From Vanessa cardui (Eukaryota; Arthropoda; Insecta; Lepidoptera; Nymphalidae), in the NCBI RefSeq assembly GCF_905220365.1, contig NC_061151.1, positions 4,706,197-4,770,196 of the forward strand: 64,000 nucleotides of DNA, in the 5' to 3' direction. Every line of letters starts with the position of its first letter. Positions within the stretch are counted from its first letter, which is position 1. The translations under genes were made by a program, and so were the position numbers. Shown here one piece after another: positions 32,723-44,597 of this stretch. The notes under the pieces are model-generated. The model made no database searches. It saw only the letters and a program-made list of their open reading frames with translations, and was not told where the DNA came from.

Positions 32723-32937
32723 AATTACCTACAAGATACTTTTTTTTGACACATATATTCTAAACTCTTCAAAAGGAACTCTTAGCTGGGAGACTAACAT
32801 TTAACTCACTCTGGTGAGTTAAAAGCAACGCTCTCCTAGAAGACATTATTACTTGGACTCTGAGATATGAATTCTAGACATGTTTGAATTTGTATAAATA
32901 TCAGTAACAAGATGTACCCAGACTTGAGTTGCTTAGC

Positions 32938-33123
32938 AATGTAAGTAGCTAAAGCACTTGTGTTATGGAAAATCAGAAGTAACGACGGTACCACAAACAC
33001 CCAGACCCAAGACAACGTGGAAAACTAATGATAATCTACATCGACTACACGGGAATCGAACCCGGGACCTCGGATTGGCGTACCCATGAAAACCGGTACA
33101 CAACCACTGGACCGCGGAGGTCG
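32938..33123 (-). repeat. SINE B
   Basis: Tail 'atgtaagtagctaaagcac', B box 'gggaatcgaacccgggac', A-box region 'ccactggaccgcggaggt'. Confidence 0.82.
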
Positions 33124-33427
33124 TAATGTTTTATACTATGTAATGATAATGATTTTAAAAAATAGAAGCAGTTTGAACAGACTGCGTTTTTAATGAAACA
33201 GACAGACGTTGTCATTTTTATATAACACGGTGACAAACGTTTTATCAATTAGTTAATTGGTCAATTTGTAAGCTAGGTGCGGTAATTGCTTTATTAGTTT
33301 TTACCTCGCTGATTGAGAGTTGAAGGCTCGGTGTCTTTACTTCTCATCATTAATTATATGAGCATATTCGTAAAACCATAATTACTTAGCACAGTGCAGT
33401 ACAGTAACAGCCTGTAAATTTCAAATT

Positions 33428-33702
33428 TCACTTGGTGGTAGGGCTTTGTGCAAGCCCGTCTGGGTAGGTACCACCCACTGATCAGTAATCTAACAGTAGT
33501 ATTGTTGTGTTCCGGTTTGAAGGGTGAGTGAGCCAGTGTCACTACAGGCACAAGGGACATAACATCTTAGTTCCCAAGGTTGGTGGCACGTTGACGATGT
33601 AAGGAATAGTTAACATTTCTTACAGCGTCATTGTCTATGGGCAATGGTGACCTCTTACCATCAGGTGGCCCATATGCTCGTCCGCCAAACTATACAATAA
33701 AA
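33428..33702 (+). repeat. Family R copy
   Basis: Starts 'cttggtggtagggctttgtg', ends before the A-run at about 33702. The 16 bp upstream are a SINE A tail scrap ('aacagcctgtaaattt'). Confidence 0.83.
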
Positions 33703-34145
33703 AAAAAAGTTTATCACGAACATACGGACAGACAAACAGGCCGGGTTACTTTGTTTTATAATATGTAGTGATCATTTTATATATATTTTTTAATTTATAT
33801 TTACATATATTTACTATACTTTAGTATGATCAGCTTAATAAACAATGAAAAAATACCGTAGCGAAAATTAACTACCATTTTTATCGTTCGAAAATGCTTT
33901 TATGCATAATTTAATCTGTTACGGTATACATTAGTTGTCATGGTAACCAGAAAAGGGGGAAAACATGGGTAGTTTATTGATAAAATATAAGGAAATAGAC
34001 AATTTGTACGCTTCGCTGTAAAGGACATTTCACATGCGAAGATTTCCACCAGGAAAATGAAAGGAACATAAATAGCTCTGGCATCTTGGTAGAGAAAATG
34101 GCAAAGGTATTATAGATATAATAATAATAGTACATAATAGTAAAT

Positions 34146-34946
34146 GCATGCTTTTTGCCGACGACATTGTACTGGTTGGTGAAGATGGACCTGAGATCCA
34201 GAGCAGATTGGAGGATTGGCAACGGAAACTGGAGAATGTTGGCCTGAAAATCAGTAGAACGAAGACTGAATACATGTTCTGCGATTTCGGCGGTCTCTCC
34301 GGTCCTGAAGCCATAGCGCTTGATGGCGCAGCTCTTCCAGTCTGCTCCGACTTCTGGTATCTCGGTTCACTCATTCAAGGCGATGGCGAAATAAATCGAA
34401 CGGTGAAGCACAGGATTAACACAGGATGGATGAAATGGCGGCAGGTTACGGGAACAATTTGTGACCCCCGTATTCCCCTTAAACTTAAGGGGAAGATCTA
34501 TAAGACCATGATCAGACCTGCTGTCCTGTATGGATCAGAGTGTTGGGCTACAAAAGGGATGACTGAAAGACAATTGCATGTTGCGGAGATGAGAATGCTG
34601 AGAGGAATGTGTGGTGTTACGCGAATGGATAGAGTAAGGAATGAATACATAAGAGGAAGTTTGAAAGTGACACCGATAGCCGAGAAGTTATGTGGAAGGC
34701 GGCTATCATGGTATGGGCATGTAATGCGGAGGAATGAGGAACACATTGTGAGGAAGGCCTTGAGCATGGATGTGGATGGATATAGAGGTAGAGGACGACC
34801 AAGGAAACGATGGATGGATTGTGTGAAAGACGATATGGCTAGAAAGAATGTTACTCGTGAGATGACGTCTGACAGAGAAGTATGGAAGGAGAAGACATGC
34901 TGTGCCGACCCCAAATAAAATTGGGATAAGGGCAGGAGAATGATGA
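34146..34946 (+). mobile_element. 5'-truncated RTE-type LINE with 16-bp target duplication
   Basis: GTACATAATAGTAAAT flanks both ends (34130-34145 and 34947-34962). The 3' end is 'ggcaggagaatgatga'. Inserted next to or into a SINE A copy that starts at 34960. Confidence 0.92.
34148..34918 (+). CDS. C-terminal reverse transcriptase frame of RTE-type LINE
   Basis: 256 aa, uninterrupted. Begins at the catalytic FADDIVLVGE (residues 3-12) and continues through LKISRTKTEYM, the thumb with YLGSLIQGDGEINRTVKHRI and YGSECWATK. It ends in the conserved WYGHVMRRNEEHIVRKAL and GRGRPRKRWMDCVKDD. The endonuclease and RT fingers are missing by 5' truncation, so the Met is not a native start. Intact frame plus perfect target duplication mark a recent insertion. 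The strong minus-strand open frames here are shadows. Confidence 0.9.
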   Translation: MLFADDIVLVGEDGPEIQSRLEDWQRKLENVGLKISRTKTEYMFCDFGGLSGPEAIALDGAALPVCSDFWYLGSLIQGDGEINRTVKHRINTGWMKWRQVTGTICDPRIPLKLKGKIYKTMIRPAVLYGSECWATKGMTERQLHVAEMRMLRGMCGVTRMDRVRNEYIRGSLKVTPIAEKLCGRRLSWYGHVMRRNEEHIVRKALSMDVDGYRGRGRPRKRWMDCVKDDMARKNVTREMTSDREVWKEKTCCADPK

Positions 34947-34959
34947 GTACATAATAGTA

Positions 34960-35188
34960 AATTTGTCACTGCTGGACTAAGGTATCCACTCCCTTTAAAG
35001 AGAAGGTTAGGAGCATACTCCACTACGATGCTCCAATGGTTTGTTGGTTCAGGTGTGAGGTTTCTTCACGCCGAGCTTGACATATTAAACACATGAAAAT
35101 TCAGTACTTGCCTGAGTTGCCTGGGTTTGAAGCCGCAATCATCGGATAAGATGTATGCACTAACCACTGGATCATTTCAGCTCTCACA
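34960..35188 (-). repeat. SINE A, diverged
   Basis: 'aatttgtcactgctggacta' to 'atccagtggttag...'; an older copy than most. Confidence 0.75.
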
Positions 35189-35392
35189 GAAAATGCCAAT
35201 GGATTTTTTTTCATATACCCCTAAATTGGCAATGCACTACGTGGGAAAAAAATATGCCCCTTGAGGGTGTATATAATGCTACGTATTGCTGTTTGTCGGT
35301 ATATGTGATGGGTAATATCTTTGAGCCCTACCACCGCCACTAAAATGCGATTTTCGTTTATAATATTTATACTATTATACTTTACTAGATTT

Positions 35393-35645
35393 ACTTGGTG
35401 GTAGGTCTTTGTTTAAGCTCGTCTGGTTATGTATCACCTGTTCATGCCATTCTACCGCCAAACAATAATACTTAGTACTGGTGTATTCCGGTTTGAGAGC
35501 TGAGTGAGCTAGTATATAATATCTTAGTACCTAAGGTTGGTGGTGTATGTGAGAAATGGTAAATATTTCTTACAGCTCCGTTGTCAATGGGTGGTGGTGA
35601 CCGCTTAGCACAAGTTGGCCCTACCGCCTACCTATATCATAAAAA
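35393..35645 (+). repeat. Diverged family R copy
   Basis: 'acttggtggtaggtctttgt', 'tattccggtttgagagctga', ends 'cctatatcataaaaaa'. Confidence 0.65.
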
Positions 35646-35659
35646 ATATATATTATAAA

Positions 35660-36085
35660 GATAGCGATTCACTTGTCGCAAGGTTAACACAAGAAGAAAA
35701 ATATAAAGCTATCGAATATGTCTCGACTTACGTCGTTTTGAGTCGCGTATTTCGAGAACCTAACATACCGCAAGTACAAGGACTGCCTTTATATTATGCT
35801 TTGACCAATACAAATAGGAGCGGAGTATCAATCACACATTTTTTAAACGATAAAAAAGCATGGAGTTAATACCTATTGACTTCCAGGGAGGATATATTAC
35901 ATACATATATAATTGTATTTAACTAACATGACAGTATTTTTTAAATGTTGAAATAGAGTAACTACTAAATTTCGTGCCGGTTCATCTCGGTAGAATCGAC
36001 TTTTCGAAGCGATGGTAGCTTCACTTAATTATTAAATGACGATTCAAAAGTGCATGTAAAAGACTACTTGAATGAAAATTTATTT
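35660..36085 (+). pseudogene. Jockey-type LINE C-terminus plus J 3'UTR
   Basis: An open frame (35657-35869) ends in THFLNDKKAWS-stop, the last codons of the J-type LINE, followed by the usual 3'UTR to about 36085. The upstream part of the frame (EEKYKAIEYVSTYVVLSR) is only weakly LINE-like. Confidence 0.55.
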
Positions 36086-36635
36086 TGCAAAAAAGGGGGG
36101 GAAGAATTTTATTTTAAGAGCTTCCGCTGTGTAAACAGGGTGACAGTATCAGTGATGTAGCTGATCGTAGTCGGGACGGCAAGCTCGTAATTAATATACA
36201 TCGAAATCATCTGACAAAAAGGTGGAAAGTTTGGTTAACTTCTAAACTTTTGGACCGATCTTCCGAGCGACTGATCTTTGCAAAATTTCGGCAAGATTTC
36301 GAACTTCGCGGTCAGATAATATTAATTACTATAATCGCCCACCACAAAATCAGTCACTTAGAAAGCGGCATTTATAAAAAATAAACTTTCTACCCCCTTT
36401 GGGGTAGAGTTACGTGAAATTCTTAGATGTCTACACCCTATAAGGATCCTACCTACCAAATTGCATTTGAAGATGTTATAGTTTCTGAGATTTCGTAATA
36501 AATCAGTGGTATTTCCTTTTTTACCTAAACATTTGTATACATACAATAAGCTAAAAGAGTATCTAACATACATCCATACATACAAACTTTCGCCATGAAT
36601 TATTTGTAAGGTTTAAGAACTATTGTTGATAAAGT

Positions 36636-36914
36636 AACAGCCTGTAAATTTCCCACGGCTGGGCTAAAGCCACCTCTTCCCTTGAGGATTAGGTTTGGAA
36701 CATATTCCACCACGCTGTTCTACATGTGTGGAATACACATGTGGCAGAATTTCTATGAAATTAGTCACATGCAGGTTTCCTCACGTTGTTTTCTTTCACC
36801 GCCGAGCAATTATAAATACAAATTAAGCATATGAATATTCAGTGGTGCTTGCCTGGGAACCCGTAATCATCGGTAAAGATGCACGCGTTCTAACAACTGG
36901 GCCATACCGGCACA
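36636..36914 (-). repeat. SINE A
   Basis: 'gtaacagcctgtaaat' tail; head near 36890 ('gcccagttgttagaac' on the minus strand). A few bases of the B box are deleted. Confidence 0.82.
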
Positions 36915-37117
36915 AATATATTTCAAAGACACCTATTTCACCCTTATCGCGACTGGTGTCAGAAGAGTTGGTTGACATTTTTTGTCCAGAAAGTCGGAAT
37001 TACGAATCAACGTTGAAATACTTCTTACTTGCCTTTGAACACGTTCATGATTTATACAGTCTCTATTTTTAATTTTAATTTGTGTGACCAATTTGTATCG
37101 TCAATGTTTATAATTAA

Positions 37118-37772
37118 ATAGTATAAAAAAATTCGCTAAGCGCTGTCTGTCCCTATGTATGCTCTCTAAAATTACACAACGGATTTTAATGCGGTTTGTT
37201 TTAATAGATAGAGTGATTCGAGAGGAAGGTTTTTGTATATAACACATGGACAATATAGTAAAGAAACACTGATCATTTTAAAAGTTTCTAATGTGATGTC
37301 GTAAATAAACAAATTCTGTAGTATATTTAGTATATACCAGTGTTGTACCGGTGCAAAGCCGGGGCGGGTCTCTAGTTATAGTATCGTAAGACCGGAACAC
37401 AAGTGGCAACAGATGGCGCTGTGCAGACTTGGTGGCGTTTCCGAATCATGGTTTTAGTTCAGTGGTTCAGTGAACAATACAAGTCTAGGAAATGCTCAGT
37501 ATTTTAGTACTGTGCGTAGTGATTTATTGAGATTATCATTACACAGTATAAAAGAAAGTCGCTCACCGCTGTCTGAACTTTTGTATGCCCAGATCTTTAA
37601 AACTACGCAACGGATTTCGATGCGGTTTGTTTTAATAGATAGAGTGATTCGAGAGGAAGGTTTTTGTATATAACACATGGACAATATAGTAAAGAAACAC
37701 TGATCATTTTAGAATTTTATAATGTGTTGTCGTAAATAAACAGTATTGAACCCGTGCGAAACCAGGGTCGCT
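37118..37772 (+). mobile_element. Helitron-like composite G-Q-G (plus)
   Basis: G (37118-37374, ending 'gggcgggtctctagtta'), Q (37375-37545, 'aagaccggaacacaagtggc'), then a second G (37546-37772). Mirror image of 22133-23005. Confidence 0.6.
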
Positions 37773-37844
37773 TGTCTATACATAAAATAAAATTGTGTCT
37801 GTTTGTTATATTCAAATAGCCGCTTTACATTACCAAATAAATAT

Positions 37845-37960
37845 TTTTTTGTCTGTCCCTTTGTTCCGGCTAATCTCTGGAATTGCTGGACCGATTTGAA
37901 AGGGACTTTCGCTGGTAGATGTCTGATGTAATTATGACTAATGCTATTTTTATTTTATGA
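37845..37960 (+). repeat. Helitron-like family I fragment
   Basis: 'gttccggctaatctctgga' and 'agggactttcgctggtaga'. Confidence 0.45.
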
Positions 37961-38039
37961 ATTATATATAAAACAATAATAAATATTCGCTGCAATGTAC
38001 AATCACCCACCAACTGCCATCATTTCGAGTGCCTAATAC

Positions 38040-38195
38040 AATAATGAATGAATGAATTATTCTTTATTGCACACCACAAACATGAAAGAAAAAAAAAATA
38101 CACAAAATTAATAAAATACAAAAAAAATAAAATTAAAAAAAGGAGTACATTAAAAGTGTTGTACAACGGGCGGACTTATGGCTTATTAGCCATGT
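38040..38195 (-). repeat. LINE-like 3' end
   Basis: 'aatgaatgaatgaattattc' then 'tattgcacaccacaaacatg', A-rich. Resembles the 3' terminus of a LINE with (ATTC)n units; no coding part. Confidence 0.4.
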
Positions 38196-38439
38196 TTTAA
38201 TATCACAATACCAATGCGCCGACCAAATGCGCACAAAGTCGTCTGTACAGCTAGTCTGAAAATATATTGAAACGATGTCTCATTTTGTACGATAGTCACG
38301 TATGTACGCTCACAAAATGTCGTCCGAAAACGCAAACTTTAATCCTATTTTTGACCTATTCTACATTTAAATTAAAACTGTATGTATATTTGTTCAAGAT
38401 TAACAAGATTTCTTTTTTTATAAATAAAATTTTAACAAA

Positions 38440-38692
38440 AAGAAAAACCGACTTCAAACAAAACACTATTTTAAAACAAATGAATATGCACTAAAAAGTA
38501 ATAAAAATAATTGCATATTCAACATATTTTTTAGAGTCCTCCTAAGTAAAATGAAATGAAAAATATTAGACTACTTAAGAGTCGATTTACGATGATATAA
38601 CGTAGTTATAGTTATTGTTATATTTGGAGCCTGAAAAAAAAATACAGACGAATTGATAACCTCCTCCTTTTTGAAGTCGGTTGAAAAGTGAA
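38440..38692. mobile_element. Element with inverted ends AACCGACTTCAAA
   Basis: Starts 'aaaaaccgacttcaaacaaa', ends 'ttgaagtcggttgaaaa'. The interior ('agtcctcctaagtaaaatg', 'gtagttatagttattgttat') recurs reversed at 51581-52050. Non-coding. Confidence 0.6.
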
Positions 38693-38735
38693 TAAATCAT
38701 ATCAAACCTATTGAGTAAGTAAAAAAAGTAAAGTA

Positions 38736-39017
38736 ACCGGTAAATTTCCCACTGCAGGGCTAAAAGCCTCTCCCTTTGAGGAGAATGTTTGGAACATATT
38801 CCACTACGCTGTTCCAATACGGGTTGGAGGAATGCACATGTGGCGGAATTTCGATGAAATTAGACACATGCAGGTTTCCTCACGATGTTTTCCTTCACCG
38901 CCGTACGTATGAATTATAAACACAAATTAAGCACATATATATAGTGGTGCTTGCCTGGGTTTGAACCCGAAATCATTGGCTAAGAGGCACGCGTTCTAAC
39001 CACTGGGTCATCTCAGC
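38736..39017 (-). repeat. SINE A, full length
   Basis: Tail 'taaccggtaaatttcccact', head near 38990 ('gacccagtggttagaac' on the minus strand). Confidence 0.85.
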
Positions 39018-39019
39018 TC

Positions 39020-39478
39020 TTTTACCTATGTAACCTGACTACAATTAAAACAAGATGAAAGGTGACAAGTAGTATCTTATGAATCTATAAGTTGGGTTTC
39101 TATTTTATTTCATCGCTACGAATTCGAAACGTCTTGGAGGTAGATCCAAACATTCTCCACATATAGGAGAGAAAACAGTTGCCCAGAAGTGAGCACGCTG
39201 TTATTTAATTTCAAGTTAAGACGCTGTCAGCAAAAGTATCTAAACTGTAAATACTTTATGCTCAATTTATTGAATGAGTAAAATTAATATCAGGTTCATT
39301 TTAATGCATATAGCCTATTCCAAGAGGAGGAAAGAGATGAGGAAAGCTTATATTTAAGTATTTCATACGATTTGCTAATAAGTCAGCTATATTGTGCACT
39401 AAGAGTTTATGATTAATATATCTTTATTTGTAATACAACACTATTGTCGCAAATACATAGAGGATATCATGCACGAAA
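39020..39478. other. No gene or repeat recognised
   Basis: AT-rich; no splice-bounded frames seen. Confidence 0.35.
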
Positions 39479-39745
39479 CTTTTTATTCAAGTAAATTACA
39501 TAATGAGCTTCTTTGAATCGTCGATATGTAAATACTACCCTTTCGTAAAGAAACCAGCGAGAAGCAACGGCAAGAAATTGGCATTGCTCTTTTTAAAAAC
39601 GGATTAACAATGCTGTTTTTATTACAATAATTAGTGTCAGTTTGATGGAAACTTCCAACCCCCAAAAGTACTCTTTTAATTACTAATAAGATTTATTCAT
39701 AAATTTAATAATTTCTTATACATAGGTTAAATGATGGTTGATTGG
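39478..39745 (-). repeat. Jockey-type LINE 3' end
   Basis: Matches the 3' region of the 25983 LINE: 'attcaagtaaattacataat', 'aacggcaagaaattggcatt', 'aaaagtactcttttaat'. Confidence 0.6.
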
Positions 39746-40134
39746 TCGAAATTCAATAAAAATAAAACTAAAATAAAATGTTCATACTTCGAACACTTTT
39801 GTTAAATTCTCATTTACATTTACTAATAAAATACTACTTTTAAAAAAGTAAAGACAACTAACAATTAATTATACAACTTTTAATGAATAACAATTAATTA
39901 GTAAAACAAGTAAAACGACTATTATTTTGTGATTCAGAAATCGTCAGTACAAAACATTCAAACTTCGCGCCAAAAAGTAAACAAGAGGATATACGTTTAC
40001 GTAGTTTGAATCCCAGGGAAGGACAAAGGCTACTTTTAGTCGTTTTCTAGTCGTATGTTTAAAATTCCACAGACATTTTTAACATTGCCGTTTCACAAAT
40101 TTAAATCATTTGAAAAAAATATATTGGTAAAGAA

Positions 40135-40655
40135 GGTATATTATTCAATACAATTATACAGAAGAATTAATACTTGTTGACTTCAAGGCTACATAATTGT
40201 GGTCACCTAACATAACTGTATTTCAACAACAGCAGGGCTAAAGGCCTCTCCCTTTGAGGAGAATGTTTGGAATATATTCCACCACGCTGTTCCAATGCGG
40301 GTTGTTGGAATACACATGTGGCAGAATTTCTATGAAATTTGTCACATGCAGGATTCCTCACGATGTTTCCCTCCACCGCTGAGGACGAGATGAATTATAA
40401 AGACAAATTAAGCACATGAATCAGCGGTGCTAGCCTGGGTTTGAACCCGCAATCATCGGTTAAGATGCACGCGTTCCAACCGCTGGGCCATCTCGACTCA
40501 ACTGTATTTAAATGTTGAAAAAGAGTAACGAGTGAATTTCTTGGTATCTACATTCCGAATCGGTGGTAGCTGCACTTATAGTTGTTAAATGACGATTCAA
40601 AAGTGCCTGTAAAAGCCTACTTGAATAAAGTATATTTTGATTTTGATTTTACCCC
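40135..40655 (+). mobile_element. Family J LINE 3' end interrupted by SINE A
   Basis: J sequence 40155-40225 ('aatacttgttgacttcaagg', 'cataactgtatttcaacaac') resumes at 40498 ('aactgtatttaaatgttgaa') and ends 'aaagtatattttgattttga'. Confidence 0.7.
40226..40497 (-). repeat. SINE A inserted in J
   Basis: Near full-length; head at 40430-40497 with A box 'tggcccagcggttggaac'. 'aactgtattt' flanks both sides, consistent with a target duplication (left copy at 40208-40217 with the tail between). Confidence 0.8.
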
Positions 40656-40914
40656 ACTTGTTTGCTTCTCAGTCGAGTAAGAAGGGATTTTAAATCAGTT
40701 TACGATTATTGACCCTGTTACAACACAGTGGCGCCATCTCTTATTGGATTACAGTACTAACCCAGTCTCGTAATTGACTTAGAAATTTAAGCTCGTACAA
40801 TTATAATCCTTAGTGGTATATACATAAAGGTTACATTCGGTTCTGGTGTGAAATCTAATTGTAAAGGTGTTTGCACATTATTTAAATTTAATATATTTTT
40901 ATTTTATGTGTTTT

Positions 40915-41166
40915 TTTTCTCTTGCTTACTGCTGTCTGTCCCTATATACGATAAGATCTTTAAAATCCCAACGGATTTTGATGCGGTTTTTTTTTTCAAT
41001 AAATAGAGTGGTTCGAGTGGAAGGTTTTTGTATATAATACATGGACAATACGGTAAAGAAACACTGATGATTTTAGAAGTTTCTACTGTGATGTCGTAAA
41101 TAAACAAATTCTGCAGTATATTTAGTATCAGCATGCACGTGTGAAGCCAGTGCGCGTCGCTAGTTA
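40915..41166 (+). mobile_element. Helitron-like family G
   Basis: 'tactgctgtctgtccctata' to 'gccagtgcgcgtcgctagtt'. CTAGT end present; the 5' end is diverged. Confidence 0.6.
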
Positions 41167-41268
41167 AAAATAAACGAAAATAGAAAAATAGTAAATAAAA
41201 TGTATATCTTATGAGATGATCGCAGCCAGTACATTTCAAATAACGATTATATTAATTTCTTATTACGA

Positions 41269-41535
41269 CCTCCGTGATCGAGTAGGTAGTGTATATACCG
41301 GTACTCTACTCCGAGGTCGAGTAGTGAGTTTACCGGTTTTCATGGGTACGCCACTCCGAGGTCCTGGATTCGATTCCCTACCGAGTCGATGCAGAAATAT
41401 CATTAGTTTTCTATGTTGTCTTGGGTCTGGGTGTTTGTGGTACCGTCGTCACTTCTGATCTTCTATAACACAACTGCTTTGGCTACTTACATTCTGATCA
41501 GAGTAATGCATGTGATGTTGTCCAATATTTATTTT
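41269..41535 (+). repeat. SINE B with partly duplicated head
   Basis: Two head segments in tandem (41269-41315 and 41316-41370), then B box 'tggattcgattccctac', tail to 'tgatgttgtccaatatttat'. Confidence 0.78.
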
Positions 41536-41744
41536 ATTTATTTTTTATTGTATGAGTGCAATGCAAATATAATCATTAAAAAAAAATGACATTAAAAACA
41601 CCTGAGTTGTTGAGATCCTAGATGTTTATTTTCAAACCGGTTGGTAGATCTACCTAAACAAAAATCTTGACTGTATACTTCAAATCTCAGTATAAGTGGG
41701 ACTATAAGAAGTAAATACGAAGTGATCAGTTTTTATTATACCTG

Positions 41745-41955
41745 TTGACTTCCAGACAGGATACATTACACTATACATGTATTTAACTAATATGACTGTA
41801 TTTTTTAAACAAAAGAGTAACTACTGAGTTTCTTGGCGGTTCCTCTCGGTAGAATCTGCTTTCCGAACCGGTGGTAGCTTCAATTAATTGTTAAATGACG
41901 ATTCAAGTGCTTGTAAAACCCTACTTAAATAAAGTTTATTTTGATTTTCTTTTTA
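41745..41955 (+). mobile_element. Family J LINE 3' end
   Basis: 'cctgttgacttccagacagg' to 'aaataaagtttattttgatt'. Confidence 0.65.
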
Positions 41956-42112
41956 TTTATTTTTTATAAGAGTTACATCATCGACTTATCAGTAAACACT
42001 TAAAAATAATATTTAATCTAGGTAATATTCAAGGTCAGACATCTTTATTGATGTAAACACAATTGACGTTCAAAAATAAAAACTAAACTCACCTTTATAA
42101 AATATAAAATCA

Positions 42113-42370
42113 ACAACAACAACAGCCTGTAAATTTCCCACTGCTGGGATAAGGCCTCCTCTCCCTTTGAGGAGAAGGTTTGAAACATATTCCACCTCGC
42201 TGTTCCAATGCGGGGTGGTGGAATACACATGTGGTTAAATTTCTATGAAATCAGACACATGCAGGTTTCCTCATGATGTTTTCCTTCGCCGAGCACGTGA
42301 TGAATTATAAACACAAATTAAGCACATATATATATATGTGAATTATGAACATAGTTTGAACCCGCAATCG
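42113..42370 (-). repeat. SINE A, head truncated
   Basis: (GTT)n tail at 42113-42124; ends inside the B-box region near 42370. Confidence 0.8.
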
Positions 42371-42621
42371 CCGTTATATCAATTGTTAATTTACTCAAAT
42401 ATCGTCCTAACAAATTTTAAAAAGTCGTTTCAGACGCAAATATCGTGTGTACTGACATTTATAGCATAAAACGAGATATGACAAGTACAATTTAGACATA
42501 CATTGTTATACGCGCCGGAAACGACCGTTTACACAATAATCTATATATGTATAATATTACGTATACCTCTTTATACTGTTAAAGGTTTATTTTAGTCTCG
42601 GGAACACAATTCATATAATTT

Positions 42622-42850
42622 TTTTTATGGTATAGGTTGGCGGACGAGCATATAGACAACCTGATGGTAAGTGGTCACCATCACCCATAGACAATGACGC
42701 TGTAAGAAATATTAACTTTTCCTTGCATCGTCAATGCGCCACCAACCTTGGGAACTAAGATGTTATGTCCCTTGTGCCTGTAGTTACTGGCTCACTCATC
42801 CTTCAAACCGGAACACAACAATACTGAGTACTGTTATTTGGCGGTAGTAT
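42622..42850 (-). repeat. Family R, 5' truncated
   Basis: 'tttatggtataggttggcgg' to 'gttatttggcggtagtataa'. Confidence 0.8.
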
Positions 42851-42892
42851 AACTACTTAAAAATATATATATTAATAATAAACAAAATTAAA

Positions 42893-43066
42893 ATTCTTGA
42901 CACAAGTCGGTGCCAACATTGCTAATACAGGTACCTACATAATACACAATACATACATACAAAAACTAAATCTATTTATTGTATAGATGACACCATTAGA
43001 CAAACCTTACTATCGATACAAATTAAATGATTTCAATATAGGAATTTATTTACTTTGTTGGCACCG
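42893..43066. repeat. Fold-back segment with 'agtcggtgccaac' arms
   Basis: 'aagtcggtgccaac' at about 42896 and its reverse complement at about 43049. Related arms ('gtcggtgtcagcc') bound an insert at 51699-51866. Confidence 0.5.
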
Positions 43067-43383
43067 ACTTCAAAAGGTGATTAAAAAATCGTAAATTGGT
43101 TATGGATGTAACTGATTATTTTTTTCTTTTTAGTTCATTTTTGAAGGCGGTTTTTTTTTATTTATAAAAATGTATTTACTGCTTTTCAGTGTTGTTTTGC
43201 TATTTATAATTACAATTGGTAGTGTTTGTCATTCACTTTATTATACTCAGTACATTTCGGCTTTCGACTCTAAACATAACTGAACGCCGTTTCAATACGA
43301 TGTGGACTGCAACTCAACTAAGCGTTACCTAAGTTACAATAGCCTAATGTTAACTGCTTATCGCCAATTAGACAATACCATTT

Positions 43384-43470
43384 TTTCCCGATGCAATGCT
43401 GTTAATCATTGAGGAGTTCTCCTGGTAGTCCACCATCAGCTAGACTTCATCATAGGCATGTTTACTAACA
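43384..43470 (-). pseudogene. Decayed partial duplicate of the exon at 43530
   Basis: Minus-strand 'tatgatgaagtctagctgat' parallels 'tttgatgaagtggaactgat' of the neighbouring exon. A stop and indels break it. Confidence 0.35.
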
Positions 43471-43529
43471 TCAATTGCTTGACGAATATCTTAAAGAAAT
43501 AGAACTAAACCCGTAAAATCGTTACTTAC

Positions 43530-43723
43530 TAATAGGTTCTGATTACCAGTTGTGGTCTTCATCATCAGTTCCACTTCATCAAATGTCACTTTTCGTGAGC
43601 ATATGACCAAGGCACTTCGAATAAAACCGAAATCACTATAGGTTTGCCTATAAAATTTGAGGAGTTCCCTCGATTTCTCCAGGATCCCATCATCAGATCC
43701 TGATCTCCTGACAATGGGACCAC
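43530..43723 (-). CDS. Orphan candidate coding exon, unrecognised
   Basis: 194 nt between acceptor TTTTACAG and consensus donor GTAAGT, open with phase-1 entry for 64 codons: GPIVRRSGSDDGILEKSREL, then RQTYSDFGFIRSALVICSRK and FDEVELMMKT. The composition is protein-like and not of RT type. A half-decayed duplicate lies 60 bp downstream (43384-43470). No partner exons were found on either side, so it may belong to a gene whose other exons lie outside, or be a relic. The exit phase would be 0 with this donor, unlike the gene at 1.9-20.8 kb. Function unknown. Confidence 0.4.
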
Positions 43724-43902
43724 CTGTAAAACATGCCCTTTCAAACAAAAAAAGAATTGTCAAAATCGGCCCAGCCATCTTCGAGTAATTCGGTAACATA
43801 CATAAAAATAAAAAAAAAAAAAAAAAGGCCCCGACGAATTGAGAACCTCCTCCTTTTTTTGAAGTCGGTTAAAAAGTCATAATAACAAAGAGCATGTCAT
43901 CA

Positions 43903-44413
43903 TTACATAGTATAAAACAAAGTCGCTTTCTCTGTCCCTATATCCCTATGTGTGCTTAAATCTTTAAAACTACGCAATGGATTTTCACGCGTTTTTTTCC
44001 TAATAGATAGAGTGATTCGAGAAGAAGGTTTTATATAATACATGGACAAATTCTTTTTTTTATATGAGATATGTGGTAAACGAGCATGATGCTAACCTGA
44101 TGGAAAGTGACTACCACCGCCCGTGGACATCTGCAACACCAAGGGCTTGCAGGTGCGTTGCCGGCTTTTAAGAAAGGAGTAGGCTCTTTTCTTGAAGGTT
44201 CCAATGTCGTATCGGTTCGGAAAAATCGCCGGCGGAAGCTGGTTCCACAAAGTGTTTGTGCCAGAAAATGTCTAATAAATCGCGCTGTTGTGGATTTTCG
44301 GACATCAAGGTGGTGCGGGTGAAACAATTTGTAAAGAAACACTGATCATTTTAGAAGTTTCTACTGTGATGTCATGTCATTATACCCGTGCGAAGCCGGG
44401 GCGGGTCGCTAGT
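43903..44413 (+). mobile_element. Helitron-like family G interrupted by family H
   Basis: 'tagtataaaacaaagtcgct' to 'gggcgggtcgctagttg'. The G sequence breaks after 'tacatggacaa' and resumes at 'tttgtaaagaaacactgat'. Confidence 0.7.
44050..44330 (-). repeat. Family H element nested in G
   Basis: Same unit as 31750 and 54545; bounded by 'acaaatt' on the left and 'acaattt' on the right, not a clean duplication. Confidence 0.65.
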
Positions 44414-44597
44414 TGTATGATAAAATTAATTATTGGATTATAATTAAAAGCTAATTAAAGAGCAAATTTTAATATATTTATATGGATTTCGTCATGCCGG
44501 ATGTATTGATTTTGTTGTGTCGGACACTTGGTGTCATAAGTTTAACTATACTTTTCGTGTATGTATAATGACTAATACAGCGATATCATTAACATAT

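Noticed and set aside
34498..34914. 138-aa minus frame opposite the RTE reverse transcriptase
   Set aside because: Antisense shadow of a well-supported RT frame.
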